64,000 bases of DNA from Clostridia bacterium (GCA_017537365.1 JAFYKZ010000002.1:124001-188000), one strand, 5' to 3'. Shown: positions 1-10,407, counted from the first letter of the stretch. Translations and numbers: made by a program. The notes: a model not told the origin generated them from the letters alone.

Positions 1-992
1 ACACAAGCAGCACTGCCGTTTGAGAATTTAACATCTTCCGCTTTTAAAGTGCCATAAGTTGTAGCTTTCATTATTTCTAATAAATCACTTTCAAGTAGGG
101 GGAGAACAACCTGAGTTTCGGGGTCGCCGAAACGGCAGTTATATTCGATTACCTTAGGTCCGTTTTTGGTTATCATAAGACCGAAATAAAGGCAACCCTT
201 AAAGGTTCTACCTTCCGAATTCATAGCATTAATAGTAGGTTTGAAAATGGTTTCCATACAAACTTTCGCAATATCTTCGGTATAATAGGGGTTTGGAGCA
301 ATAGTTCCCATACCGCCTGTATTCAAACCGTTATCACCGTCAAGCGCTCTCTTATGGTCCATAGATGATACCATTGGAACTACGGTTTTACCGTCTGTAA
401 ACGAAAGAACTGAAACCTCAGGACCCTCTAAAAATTCTTCAATTACGATATTATTTCCGCTTTCGCCGAAAACTTTATCCTCCATCATAGAGCGAACGGC
501 GTTTATAGCTTCGTCTCTGGTCATAGCAATTATAACGCCTTTACCGAGAGCTAAACCGTCTGCTTTAATAACGGTAGGAATTGGAGCGGTTTCAAGATAT
601 TTGAGCGCATCCTCTATATTTGAAAAAACCTCATATTCAGCAGTTGGAATATTATATTTTTTCATAAGGTTTTTAGAGAAAACCTTGCTTCCCTCAATTA
701 TAGCCGCCGCTTTGTTAGGACCGAAACAGTCAATTCCAACTTCGTTCAGAGCATCAACCGCGCCTAAAACTAACGGGTCATCAGGTGCTACAACCGCATA
801 GTCAATCTTTTCCTTAACTGCAAAATCAACTATATTTTCAATATCCTTAGCACCGATATTAACACAAATCGCATCCTCTGCCATACCACCGTTTCCAGGT
901 AATGCATAAATGGAGGTTATTTCTTTGTTTTCTTTAAGCTTTTTAATTATGGCGTGTTCGCGACCGCCGCCGCCTACAACCATTACCTTCAT
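1..992 (-). CDS. purD: Phosphoribosylamine-glycine ligase (GAR synthetase), 3' end cut by window
   Basis: Makes glycinamide ribonucleotide from phosphoribosylamine, glycine and ATP, the second step of IMP synthesis, in the cytosol. The start at 992 gives MKVMVVGGGGREHAI, the typical PurD N-terminus with its glycine-rich loop, and the rest reads through the ATP-grasp region (IVIEEFLEGPEVSVLSF near residue 190). About 330 codons are present; the family is about 420, so roughly 90 C-terminal residues lie outside the window. It is the last visible gene of the purE-to-purD operon, 18 nt after glyA, and glyA makes its glycine substrate. Family assignment is secure. Confidence 0.95.
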   Translation of the reverse strand, partial: MKVMVVGGGGREHAIIKKLKENKEITSIYALPGNGGMAEDAICVNIGAKDIENIVDFAVKEKIDYAVVAPDDPLVLGAVDALNEVGIDCFGPNKAAAIIEGSKVFSKNLMKKYNIPTAEYEVFSNIEDALKYLETAPIPTVIKADGLALGKGVIIAMTRDEAINAVRSMMEDKVFGESGNNIVIEEFLEGPEVSVLSFTDGKTVVPMVSSMDHKRALDGDNGLNTGGMGTIAPNPYYTEDIAKVCMETIFKPTINAMNSEGRTFKGCLYFGLMITKNGPKVIEYNCRFGDPETQVVLPLLESDLLEIMKATTYGTLKAEDVKFSNGSAAC

Positions 993-1010
993 ATTTGTAA
1001 CTCCTTAAAA

Positions 1011-2249
1011 TTAATAAATCGGGAACTTAGCGCAAAGCTCTTGTACTGCATTTGATACATAATCCTTATTAGCATCGTAATCCTTAACGATTGCGCTAAT
1101 CCAATTAGCAATAAGCTTCATTTCGTTTTCTTTGAAGCCTCTTGTTGTAACCGCAGGAGTACCAAGACGAACACCGCTTGTAACAAAAGGACTTTGAGGG
1201 TCGTTAGGAACGGTGTTTTTGTTTGCGGTGATATGAACCTCATCAAGTCTGTGTTCAAGCTCTTTACCTGTGATACCTGCATTTACAAGTTTTAAGAGCA
1301 TAAGGTGGTTATCGGTTCCGCCTGAAACTATTTCCAACCCCTCGTCTTTAAGAGACTGACAAAGAGTTGCGGCATTTTTAACAACCTGAGTTTGATATTC
1401 TTTAAATTCAGGTGTTAATGCCTCTCCTAATGCTACTGCCTTAGCGGCAATAATATGCATTAAAGGACCGCCCTGAGTTCCTGGGAATACAGCTTTATTT
1501 ATCTTAGTGTAAATTTCTTCATCATTGCAAAGAATCATACCGCCGCGAGGACCTCTAAGGGTTTTATGAGTTGTAGTGGTAACAACATGAGCATAGGGGA
1601 TAGGTGATGGGTGAACACCTGCGGCGATAAGACCTGCAATATGAGCCATATCAACCATTAAGTATGCGCCAACCTCGTCTGCTATTTCGCGGCAACGGGG
1701 AAAATCAATAATTCTTGAATAAGCAGAAGCACCAACAACGATAAGTTTTGGCTTGCATTCAAGAGCAATTTTTCTCATTTCGTCATAATCTATCATTTCG
1801 GTTTCGTCATTAACACCGTAAGGCACGATGTTAAAATATTTACCCGAAATGTTAACAGGTGAACCGTGAGACAAATGGCCGCCTTGTTGGAGGTTCATAC
1901 CCATAACAGTGTCGCCTGGTTGAATAAGTGCAAAGAAAGCGGCAAGGTTTGCATTAGCGCCAGAATGAGGCTGAACATTAGCAAAGTTGCATCCAAAAAC
2001 CTCGCAAGCTCTTTTCCTTGCAATTTCTTCAACTATATCAACGCATTGGCAACCGCCATAGTAACGCTTAGAGGGATAACCCTCAGCATATTTATTTGTT
2101 AAAACACCGCCTGCTGCAAGCAAAACTGCTTTTGAAACAATATTTTCAGAAGCGATAAGCTCAATATTATGCTGTTGGCGTTCAAGCTCCAAGTTACAAG
2201 CATTAGCTACTTCGCTATCATAATTTTTAAGTTCATCAAAAAAGTTCAT
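1011..2249 (-). CDS. glyA: Serine hydroxymethyltransferase
   Basis: PLP enzyme that converts serine and tetrahydrofolate to glycine and 5,10-methylene-THF. The 412-residue length is normal. The PLP lysine motif [14 protein letters not shown] is present (Lys about 229), as are [13 protein letters not shown] (about 54-66) and [10 protein letters not shown] (about 198-207). It lies inside the purine operon between the AICAR transformylase and purD, so it supplies glycine to PurD and, via methylene-THF, the one-carbon units used by PurN and the AICAR transformylase. It shares the ZTP-riboswitch promoter unless an internal promoter exists; I saw none in the short gaps. Confidence 0.97.
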   Translation of the reverse strand: MNFFDELKNYDSEVANACNLELERQQHNIELIASENIVSKAVLLAAGGVLTNKYAEGYPSKRYYGGCQCVDIVEEIARKRACEVFGCNFANVQPHSGANANLAAFFALIQPGDTVMGMNLQQGGHLSHGSPVNISGKYFNIVPYGVNDETEMIDYDEMRKIALECKPKLIVVGASAYSRIIDFPRCREIADEVGAYLMVDMAHIAGLIAAGVHPSPIPYAHVVTTTTHKTLRGPRGGMILCNDEEIYTKINKAVFPGTQGGPLMHIIAAKAVALGEALTPEFKEYQTQVVKNAATLCQSLKDEGLEIVSGGTDNHLMLLKLVNAGITGKELEHRLDEVHITANKNTVPNDPQSPFVTSGVRLGTPAVTTRGFKENEMKLIANWISAIVKDYDANKDYVSNAVQELCAKFPIY

Positions 2250-2274
2250 TTTTTATTCTCCGTATTTTTTAATA

Positions 2275-3459
2275 TTAATGGTGGAATAGTCTCATTCCGG
2301 TAAATGCCATTGCGATATTGTATTTATTGCAACAATCAATAACAGCATCATCGCGGATAGAACCGCCGGGCTCTGCAATATAAGAAACACCGCTTCTATA
2401 TGCTCTTTCAATATTATCATCAAACGGGAAGAAGGCATCTGAGCCTAATGCAACACCGCTTATAGTTGAAAGATAAGCTTTAATATCTTCATCGGTTAGC
2501 GGTTCGGGTCTGGTTTTAAAGTATTTCTGCCAATTACCCTCAGCGCAAACATCTTCTTCGTTGCGATTGATATAACCGTCAATAACATTATCTCTTGTTG
2601 GTCTTGCAATCTCATCTAAGAAGGGAAGATTTAAAACCTTATCGTGCTGTCTTAAAAACCAAGTGTCTGCCTTGGAACCTGCAAGACGGGTACAGTGAAT
2701 TCTCGACTGTTGACCTGCGCCAACACCGATAGCCTGACCGTCAACCGCAAAGCATACTGAGTTAGACTGAGTATATTTTAAGGTTATAAGTGAAATTATA
2801 AGGTCGCGTTTTGCTGAATCGGGCAAGTTTTTATTTTCGGTTACAAGGTTTGAAAGTAATTCTTCGTTGATTTCAAAATTATTTCTGCCTTGCTCAAAGG
2901 TGATTCCAAAAACTTGCTTTCTTTCGATTTCTTCAGGAACATAATCAGGGTTAATTTTAACTATGTTATAGTTACCTTTTCTTTTGGTTTTTAAAATTTC
3001 AAGTGCCTCAGGCTCATAACCGGGAGCAATAATACCGTCCGATACTTCGCGGGCGATTAGTTTTGCGGTTGTAACATCGCAAACATCGGATAAAGCAACC
3101 CAGTCGCCAAATGAACACATTCTATCTGTACCTCTGGCTCTTGCATAAGCGCAAGCTAGGGGAGATTCATCAAGACCCTCAATATCGTCAACAAAGCAAG
3201 CCTTTTTAAGTTTATCGGATAAAGGGGTGCCAACTGCGGCACTGGTTGGGCTAACATGCTTAAAGGAGGTAACTGCAGGAAGCGACAGGGCTTCCTTTAA
3301 TTCTTTAACTAACTGCCAAGAGTTAAATGCATCTAAAAAGTTTATAAAACCGGGTCTGCCGCAAAGAATTTCTATCGGCAAATCGTTTCCGTTTACCATA
3401 AAGATTTTAGCGGGCTTTTGGTTGGGGTTGCATCCGTATTTAAGTTCGAATTCTTTCAT
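2275..3459 (-). CDS. Stand-alone AICAR formyltransferase (PurH C-terminal-domain type)
   Basis: Transfers the formyl group of 10-formyl-THF to AICAR, giving FAICAR, the penultimate step to IMP. The 394-residue protein begins ELKYGCNPNQKPAKIF, the stand-alone equivalent of the RYGENPHQ segment of PurH, and has the Lys-His pair in SFKHVSPTSAAVG (K67-H68) that is catalytic in this family. The end (GSDAFFPFDDNIERA, then EPGGSIRDD) is typical of the transformylase domain. There is no MGS-like IMP cyclohydrolase domain at the N-terminus; that activity is the next gene upstream. Bifunctional PurH is the usual bacterial arrangement, so the split form is notable. Confidence 0.93.
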   Translation of the reverse strand: MKEFELKYGCNPNQKPAKIFMVNGNDLPIEILCGRPGFINFLDAFNSWQLVKELKEALSLPAVTSFKHVSPTSAAVGTPLSDKLKKACFVDDIEGLDESPLACAYARARGTDRMCSFGDWVALSDVCDVTTAKLIAREVSDGIIAPGYEPEALEILKTKRKGNYNIVKINPDYVPEEIERKQVFGITFEQGRNNFEINEELLSNLVTENKNLPDSAKRDLIISLITLKYTQSNSVCFAVDGQAIGVGAGQQSRIHCTRLAGSKADTWFLRQHDKVLNLPFLDEIARPTRDNVIDGYINRNEEDVCAEGNWQKYFKTRPEPLTDEDIKAYLSTISGVALGSDAFFPFDDNIERAYRSGVSYIAEPGGSIRDDAVIDCCNKYNIAMAFTGMRLFHH

Positions 3460-3474
3460 TTTAAATTACACTCC

Positions 3475-4191
3475 TTAAACATTTTTATTGATTATGATTT
3501 CAGTAGGCTCGCTACCATCAAGTGGAACTTCGCGAACAAACAATGAAACTTTATTATCGTTATTTAAGTTATTCCAACAAATATCTGCAAGCTCTTTTGC
3601 GGAGTTTGGCATTTCGATTTCCTCAGGCTCACCGTAGAACGAGGGAATAGGATTACCGTCGCACTTATAAGTATGAATGAAATGACCGATACCGTTTTCT
3701 GCGGTGTAATTATAGAAATAACGGCTGCAAGCGTTTCCTCTTCCGTTTGCACTTTTTAAGATAGAAAGCTTATAACTAAACATTTCTTTATTGAAACCAT
3801 AATATAATGCGCCTGAAATACGAGGAGTGAAGTTCGGCTCATCAGGTTCAAACTCTCTTGTATATAATGCTTCCTCAAAGGTTTGACCTTCTTTTAGAAA
3901 ATCATATATGGTGTTTGTTTGGTCGCCGTTTGTTATGATATCGGTTGTTCCTAACTGCAAGAAAGGATTATAAATAATAAGCGATGGGTCTGAAAGCTTG
4001 CTTTCATCAAAAGCCTTTGTTCTCATACCGCCCTCAAAACGCTCGAATATGCGGTTGCGGCTATTTTCACTTCTGCCCATAATAAAATAAGCAAACATAG
4101 CCTTTTTACCGTCAGCCGATTTTCCTATAACAATACCTCTGCCCGGGTAGGAGTTTTCGCTGAGTAAAGTTTTTAAATCATATAAAGCCAT
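3475..4191 (-). CDS. IMP cyclohydrolase, PurO-like family
   Basis: Closes FAICAR to IMP, the last step of de novo synthesis. The 238-residue sequence has the features I associate with the IMP_cyclohyd (PurO-like) family: PGRGIVIG near residue 17, YFIMGRSENSRNR near 35-48, NPFLQLGTTDIITNGDQT in the middle and RISGALYYG near 125. This fold is unrelated to the PurH cyclohydrolase domain. It sits 15 nt upstream of the AICAR transformylase, so the two genes together replace one bifunctional purH. The family is recognised from memory; catalytic residues were not verified individually. Confidence 0.88.
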   Translation of the reverse strand: MALYDLKTLLSENSYPGRGIVIGKSADGKKAMFAYFIMGRSENSRNRIFERFEGGMRTKAFDESKLSDPSLIIYNPFLQLGTTDIITNGDQTNTIYDFLKEGQTFEEALYTREFEPDEPNFTPRISGALYYGFNKEMFSYKLSILKSANGRGNACSRYFYNYTAENGIGHFIHTYKCDGNPIPSFYGEPEEIEMPNSAKELADICWNNLNNDNKVSLFVREVPLDGSEPTEIIINKNV

Positions 4192-4212
4192 ATTTTTTTA
4201 CCACCTTGAATT

Positions 4213-4797
4213 TTAATTTTCTGAACAAACCTTTTCAACCGAAAGGGGAAGTATCTTCCATTCGGCTTCCTCCATAACTCTTTTTTGGAGAGTTTCGGGA
4301 GTATCGTCCTCTTTAATTTCAACTGCTTTTTGCATTATAATCTTGCCACCGTCAGGTATTTCGTTAACGAAATGAACGGTAGCTCCCGTAACCTTAACAC
4401 CGTATCCTAATGCGGCCTCGTGAACATGAAGCCCATAAAAACCTTTGCCGCAAAAGGAGGGGATAAGCGAGGGGTGAACATTTAAAATTTTGTTTGCAAA
4501 ATGTGAGGTGAATTTTTCACTTAGAATACACATAAATCCTGCAAGAACAATAATATCAGTGTTATTCTGCTCTAAAATATTTATAAGCGCATCCTCAAAA
4601 TCATTACCTAGTTCTTTTTTATTGCAAACAGCGGTTTTAATGTTTGCGTTTTCGGCTCTTTTAAGGGCATAAGCATCGGGGTTGTTAGAGATAACCAAAT
4701 TGATTTTTCCTGATTTTATAATCCCAGAGCTTTGAGCATCAATAAGCGCTTGCAAATTTGTTCCGCCGCCTGAAACCAAAACAGCAATATTCTTCAT
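4213..4797 (-). CDS. purN: GAR formyltransferase 1
   Basis: Uses 10-formyl-THF to formylate GAR. VSGGGTNLQALID at the N-terminus, LNVHPSLIPSFCG with the catalytic Asn-x-His, and the later DGGKII (catalytic Asp) identify it. I chose the ATG at 4797 (194 aa) because AAGGTG lies 6 nt upstream; a GTG at 4806 would add three residues and overlap that ribosome site. The gene follows purM almost directly, so translational coupling is likely. One of three folate-linked genes in the operon. Confidence 0.95.
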   Translation of the reverse strand: MKNIAVLVSGGGTNLQALIDAQSSGIIKSGKINLVISNNPDAYALKRAENANIKTAVCNKKELGNDFEDALINILEQNNTDIIVLAGFMCILSEKFTSHFANKILNVHPSLIPSFCGKGFYGLHVHEAALGYGVKVTGATVHFVNEIPDGGKIIMQKAVEIKEDDTPETLQKRVMEEAEWKILPLSVEKVCSEN

Positions 4798-4807
4798 AGG
4801 TTTCACC

Positions 4808-5845
4808 TTAGATAATAGTGATTTTGCTATCGGATTTTACGATTTTACCGATTACATAAGCATCTTCGCCGTTGGCTTTTAAGATTTCGATAGCTTTATC
4901 GGCATCCTCACGTGCTACAACAACGCTCATACCAACACCCATATTATAAGTGTTATACATATCGCGTTCGGGGATATTGCCTGTTTTCTGCAAAAGCTCG
5001 AATATAGGCAATACTTTAACCGAGTCTTTAACGATTTCAGCGCCGAAACCATCAGGAATGCTTCTTGGGATATTCTCATAGAAGCCGCCGCCTGTTATAT
5101 GGGATATCGCGCGAACTTTAACATTATCAAGCAATGCCAAAATCGGTTTAACATAAATTCTGGTTGGTGTTAACAAGGTTTCGCCAAGCGATTTGCCGCC
5201 AAGTTCATCATAGGTTTTGTTGAGGTCGGCATTTTCAACATCGAAAACCTTGCGAACAAGAGAAAAACCATTTGAATGAACACCCGAAGAGGGAAGAGCA
5301 ATAACAACATCGCCTTCTTGCATAGTCTTATTATCTAAAATTTTCTTTTTATCAACAATACCAACCGCAAAGCCTGCAAGGTCGTAATCGTCTATCGGCA
5401 TCATACCCGGATGCTCCGCAGTTTCGCCGCCGATTAAAGCCGCACCCGACTGAACGCAACCCTCTGCAACACCGCTAACGATTTGAGCAATTTTTTCAGG
5501 AATATTTTTACCGCAAGCGATATAATCAAGGAAGAATAAAGGCTTTGCGCCAACGCAGATAATATCGTTAACACACATAGCAACCGCATCAATACCGATA
5601 GTATCGTGTTTATCTAAGAGAATTGCAAGTTTAACCTTTGTTCCGCAACCGTCTGTTCCGGAAACCAAAACAGGCTCTTCCATACCGAGCGGCAAACCAA
5701 AACAACCGCCGAAGCCGCCAACATCATCAAGGCAACCCTCGTTTTTGGTTCTTGCAATATGCTTTTTCATAAGTTCAACTGCTTTGTAACCCGCAGTAAT
5801 ATCAACGCCTGCATCAGCGTAAGATTTTGATTGTGAATTATCCAT
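4808..5845 (-). CDS. purM: AIR synthetase (FGAM cyclo-ligase)
   Basis: ATP-dependent ring closure of formylglycinamidine ribonucleotide to AIR. The 345-residue length is normal. SYADAGVDITAG opens the protein, GTDGCGTKVKLA (about 64-75) is the family signature with Cys where Val is usual, and SGVHSNGFSLVRK and ISHITGGGFYENIPR follow. AAGGAG precedes the ATG at good spacing. It lies between purF and purN in the operon. Confidence 0.97.
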   Translation of the reverse strand: MDNSQSKSYADAGVDITAGYKAVELMKKHIARTKNEGCLDDVGGFGGCFGLPLGMEEPVLVSGTDGCGTKVKLAILLDKHDTIGIDAVAMCVNDIICVGAKPLFFLDYIACGKNIPEKIAQIVSGVAEGCVQSGAALIGGETAEHPGMMPIDDYDLAGFAVGIVDKKKILDNKTMQEGDVVIALPSSGVHSNGFSLVRKVFDVENADLNKTYDELGGKSLGETLLTPTRIYVKPILALLDNVKVRAISHITGGGFYENIPRSIPDGFGAEIVKDSVKVLPIFELLQKTGNIPERDMYNTYNMGVGMSVVVAREDADKAIEILKANGEDAYVIGKIVKSDSKITII

Positions 5846-5866
5846 TTTTATTTCTCCTTAAATTTA

Positions 5867-7294
5867 TTAATCTTCTTTGCCGTCCCAACAGTAAGTGCAA
5901 AGCTCACTGCGGTCAAGACCTATTGCTTCTATAATGCCTTCAAGCGACTGGAATTCAAGCGAAGCAAAGCCTAGCTTATCGCAGATAACTTCTCTGAGCT
6001 TTTTGCCTCTTTCGGTTGAACTATCACTATATTCTTCGGCATATTTTAAACCTTCTTCGCCTTCAAGCTCAACGATAACTCTGCGGGCGATAAGCTCCAT
6101 TTCATCGTTAGAACGCGAAAAACTAAGATATTTACAACCATAAACAATGGGTGGACAAGCAGAGCGCATATGAACCGCTTTTGCACCGTTTGAATAAAGA
6201 AAATCTACCGTTTCTTTAAGCTGAGTTCCGCGAACAATAGAATCATCAACAAACAGAAGCTTTTTATCCATTATTAAATCGTGAATCGGGATTTGCTTCA
6301 TCTTAGCGATTTTGCTTCTTTCTTTTTGTTTAGCAGGAGTAAAGCTTCTCGACCAAGTAGGCGTGTATTTAATAAAGGCTCTTGCAAAATCCTTATCGCT
6401 TTCGTTTGCATAACCTATTGCGTGAGGAGTGCCTGAATCGGGAACTCCTCCAACATAGTCAATATCCTGAGCTAAGCCGTTTTCTTTATCTCGGCGAGCC
6501 ATAATCTTGCCGTTTTTATATCTCATAACCTCAACATTTTTTCCTTCGTATGAAGAGGTTGGATAACCGTAATAACTCCAAAGAAATGCGCAGATTTTCT
6601 TTTTGTTTCCGGGAGGGGCGAGTTGGGTTATACCTTCTAAGCTTAGTTCAACTATTTCACCAGGTCCTAATTCGCGTTCGTCCTCGTATCCTAATTTTTG
6701 ATAAGCAAAGGATTCAAATGAAACACAAAATCCGTCTTCATTTTTGCCGATAAGTACCGGAAGTCTGCCAAAACGGTCTCTTGCGGCTATTATTGAGCCA
6801 TGGTCTGTTAACATTAAAATACAAGCAGAACCCTTAATGGCATTTTGAGCAAATTTAATGCCTTCGCAATAATTTTCTTTTTGATTGATAAGGGCGGCGA
6901 TAAGCTCGGTTGTGTTAACCTTGCCGCCTGTCATCGCACCGAAATGGCCTTTGTTTGAAGATAAATATTTTTCAACTAACTCATCCTCATTGTTAACCAT
7001 ACCGATAACAATAATTGCGTATGTACCGATTTCAGAACGAATAAGCAAGGGCTGAGGATAATAGTCGCTAATGCAGCCTATTGCCGCAAATCCTTGCATT
7101 TCATCAAAAATATCTTCGAACTTGGTTCTGAATGGTGAATTTTGAATGTTGTGAATTTCTCTTTGAAGTCCGAGTTTATTATCAAATACTGCAATTCCCG
7201 CACGGCGAGTGCCTAAGTGGGAATGATAGTCAGTACCGAAGAAAACATCGGAAATAGCATCTTTGCGGCTTACTGCGCCGAAATAGCCTCCCAT
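5867..7294 (-). CDS. purF: Amidophosphoribosyltransferase-like protein lacking the catalytic cysteine
   Basis: By homology the committed enzyme of purine synthesis, which makes phosphoribosylamine from PRPP. The phosphoribosyltransferase half is intact: GGVPDSGTPHAIGYANES and the PRPP loop LLFVDDSIVRGTQ. Cysteines at positions like the four iron-sulphur ligands of B. subtilis PurF are kept (KKKICAF, YGCKY, and C466/C469 in CTYCWDG). The N-terminal glutaminase half is altered: the protein starts MGGYFGAV where PurF has the processed MCGIFG, so the Cys nucleophile is Gly. RYST is replaced by a segment reading CISDYY, and the oxyanion NG reads NN. The start is fixed by GGAGGT 6 nt upstream. It may use free ammonia or a partner amidotransferase; this is inference. 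Confidence 0.88.
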   Translation of the reverse strand: MGGYFGAVSRKDAISDVFFGTDYHSHLGTRRAGIAVFDNKLGLQREIHNIQNSPFRTKFEDIFDEMQGFAAIGCISDYYPQPLLIRSEIGTYAIIVIGMVNNEDELVEKYLSSNKGHFGAMTGGKVNTTELIAALINQKENYCEGIKFAQNAIKGSACILMLTDHGSIIAARDRFGRLPVLIGKNEDGFCVSFESFAYQKLGYEDERELGPGEIVELSLEGITQLAPPGNKKKICAFLWSYYGYPTSSYEGKNVEVMRYKNGKIMARRDKENGLAQDIDYVGGVPDSGTPHAIGYANESDKDFARAFIKYTPTWSRSFTPAKQKERSKIAKMKQIPIHDLIMDKKLLFVDDSIVRGTQLKETVDFLYSNGAKAVHMRSACPPIVYGCKYLSFSRSNDEMELIARRVIVELEGEEGLKYAEEYSDSSTERGKKLREVICDKLGFASLEFQSLEGIIEAIGLDRSELCTYCWDGKED

Positions 7295-7327
7295 AATTTA
7301 ACCTCCGAGTAAAATGCTTAATTTAAT

Positions 7328-7819
7328 CTAATTTAGTTTTTCTTCAATAGCCTTGTTTTTTTCTAAAACTGCTAATGAATCTGCTTTTCTTTTTGCATCT
7401 AATTTTTCAGCGAGAGAGCTATCCTCAACCGCTAAAATTTGTATACATAACAAAGCGGCATTAACTGCGCCATCAATAGCTACTGTAGCAACAGGGATAC
7501 CTGAGGGCATCTGAACAGTAGAAAGAAGCGCGTCAACACCGTTTAAATTTCCTGATTTAACGGGGATACCGATAACGGGTAGGGTGGTATTAGCGGCAAT
7601 AGCACCTGCTAAATGGGCAGCCATACCTGCGGCGGCAATAATTGCACCAAAACCGTTTTGGCGAGCGTTTACACTAAACTCTTTTGCTTCGGCGGGAGTT
7701 CTGTGCGCCGAGAAAACATGCACCTCATAAGGCACACCAAAGCTTTTAAGAGTATTTACCGCTTTTTCAACTATAGGTAAATCACTGTCGCTACCCATAA
7801 TAATTCCTATTTTTTTCAT
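7328..7819 (-). CDS. purE: N5-CAIR mutase (class I PurE)
   Basis: Catalyses the carboxylation/mutase step AIR to CAIR. The 163-residue protein has the diagnostic IIMGSDSDLPIVEKA at the N-terminus, FSAHRTPAEA, and the AAGMAAHLAGAIAANT loop. First gene of the operon, directly after the ZTP riboswitch and its terminator. No purK is seen, so whether the substrate is N5-CAIR or CO2 plus AIR cannot be told here. Confidence 0.97.
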   Translation of the reverse strand: MKKIGIIMGSDSDLPIVEKAVNTLKSFGVPYEVHVFSAHRTPAEAKEFSVNARQNGFGAIIAAAGMAAHLAGAIAANTTLPVIGIPVKSGNLNGVDALLSTVQMPSGIPVATVAIDGAVNAALLCIQILAVEDSSLAEKLDAKRKADSLAVLEKNKAIEEKLN

Positions 7820-7849
7820 AATCTACCTCCGAGAAAAATATATTAAAAA

Positions 7850-7882
7850 GGGCACACTTATTCCTTACGGAAAAGTGTGCCC
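7850..7882 (-). terminator. Rho-independent terminator of the ZTP riboswitch
   Basis: On the minus strand, GGGCACACTT pairs with AAGTGTGCCC around a short loop and is followed by TTTTT. Its 5' arm uses the GGGC that forms the conserved 3' end of the aptamer, so ligand binding and termination compete: the usual design of a genetic ON switch. Confidence 0.9.
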
Positions 7883-7952
7883 AGACGGTCGGCCCAAAAG
7901 TCCCTTGCTTCCATGCGGTTTGCCCGCTAATCCGTCAGTTACAAAGAACCGT
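7876..7952 (-). promoter_or_regulatory. ZTP (pfl-motif) riboswitch aptamer
   Basis: Read on the minus strand the leader has the three conserved blocks of the pfl/ZTP class: ACUGACGG, a hairpin AGCGG...CCGC followed by UGGAAGC, and GGCCGACCGUCUGGGCA. ACGG and CCGU form the long-range stem. ZTP riboswitches sense ZTP/ZMP (AICAR phosphates), which build up when 10-formyl-THF is short, and switch on purine and folate genes. Here the target is the operon with both formyltransferases and glyA. Confidence 0.9.
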
Positions 7953-7979
7953 AAATAACTATAAATATTAATATATAAT

Positions 7980-8008
7980 ATATTACCATATACATATTAA
8001 AAAGTCAA
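7980..8008 (-). promoter_or_regulatory. Promoter of the purine operon
   Basis: On the minus strand TTGACT (8008-8003) and TAATAT (7985-7980) are separated by 17 nt. The predicted start, about 7973, is just upstream of the ZTP aptamer. Confidence 0.8.
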
Positions 8009-8091
8009 CGAGACATTTTAAGTTTTTTTGAAAAATTTCAGTTGATTTTATTAGAAAAAATAGGTAAAATGTTAAACAGGGAAGTGATAAT

Positions 8092-8352
8092 ATGAAAAAT
8101 TTTGATTTTAGTAAAATTCAGGCTCTTTTAGAGAGCTTAAAACCCTATGCCGTGAAGTATAATTTGGATGAATTTTCGCTTGCTTTGTTGTTGGCTTTAA
8201 ATGAAAATTGCGATATTTCGAATGCTTTAAAAGAGGAATATACAGAGAATTTGATTAAACTTCAATTTGCGCAAAAAGGCGAAAATTGTCTTAAAATAAC
8301 AGGTAAAGGTTCTATTGTTGCAAAAAGCATTGCAATCGGTATAGAAAAGTAG
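8092..8352 (+). CDS. Small protein of unknown function
   Basis: 86 residues, not recognised. It starts at ATG 8092 after GGGAAGTGATAAT, so it is probably translated. The protein is mostly predicted helix (FDFSKIQALLESLKPYAVKY at the start), and the end (LKITGKGSIVAKSI) recalls the wing of small winged-helix proteins; this is weak. It lies divergent from the purine operon and just before the groES promoter. Confidence 0.6.
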   Translation: MKNFDFSKIQALLESLKPYAVKYNLDEFSLALLLALNENCDISNALKEEYTENLIKLQFAQKGENCLKITGKGSIVAKSIAIGIEK

Positions 8353-8382
8353 TTTTAAACTTAAAAAAGTTGGTTTTTCGGC

Positions 8383-8410
8383 TTGACTTTTAACTTTTTT
8401 GGTATAAAAT
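8383..8410 (+). promoter_or_regulatory. Promoter of groES-groEL
   Basis: TTGACT at 8383-8388 and TAAAAT at 8405-8410, 16 nt apart. I saw no CIRCE-type inverted repeat (TTAGCACTC/GAGTGCTAA) between it and groES. Confidence 0.65.
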
Positions 8411-8445
8411 ATATTTTATGAAAATTCTTTTTTGGAGGAAAAATT

Positions 8446-8730
8446 ATGAATATTAAACCTTTGGCTGATAATGTTGTAATTCGTGCAACCGAGGCTGAGG
8501 AAACTACTAAAAGCGGTATCGTTTTAACCTCTGCTTCAAAGGAAAAGCCTCAGATTGCTGAGGTTGTGGCTGTTGGTCCCGGCGGTATGGTAGACGGTAA
8601 GGAAATAGAAATGACCGTTAAGGTTGGCGATAAGGTTATCGCCGCAAAATATTCGGGAACTGAAATTAAGTTAGACGGTGAGGAATATACAATTCTCCGC
8701 CAAGCTGATATTTTGGCAATAGTTGAATAA
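8446..8730 (+). CDS. groES: Co-chaperonin GroES
   Basis: Seven-fold lid of the GroEL chamber. 94 residues with IKPLADNVVIRATEAEETT at the start, the mobile-loop region TTKSGIVLTSASKEKPQ, and DKVIAAKYSGTEIKLDGEEY near the end, all standard. TTTTTTGGAGG precedes the ATG. Start of a two-gene operon with groEL 15 nt downstream. Confidence 0.98.
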   Translation: MNIKPLADNVVIRATEAEETTKSGIVLTSASKEKPQIAEVVAVGPGGMVDGKEIEMTVKVGDKVIAAKYSGTEIKLDGEEYTILRQADILAIVE

Positions 8731-8745
8731 GGATAGGTGATTTAA

Positions 8746-10380
<1,635 letters not shown>

Positions 10381-10407
10381 TTTTAATCAGTAAAATATTT
10401 AATATTA

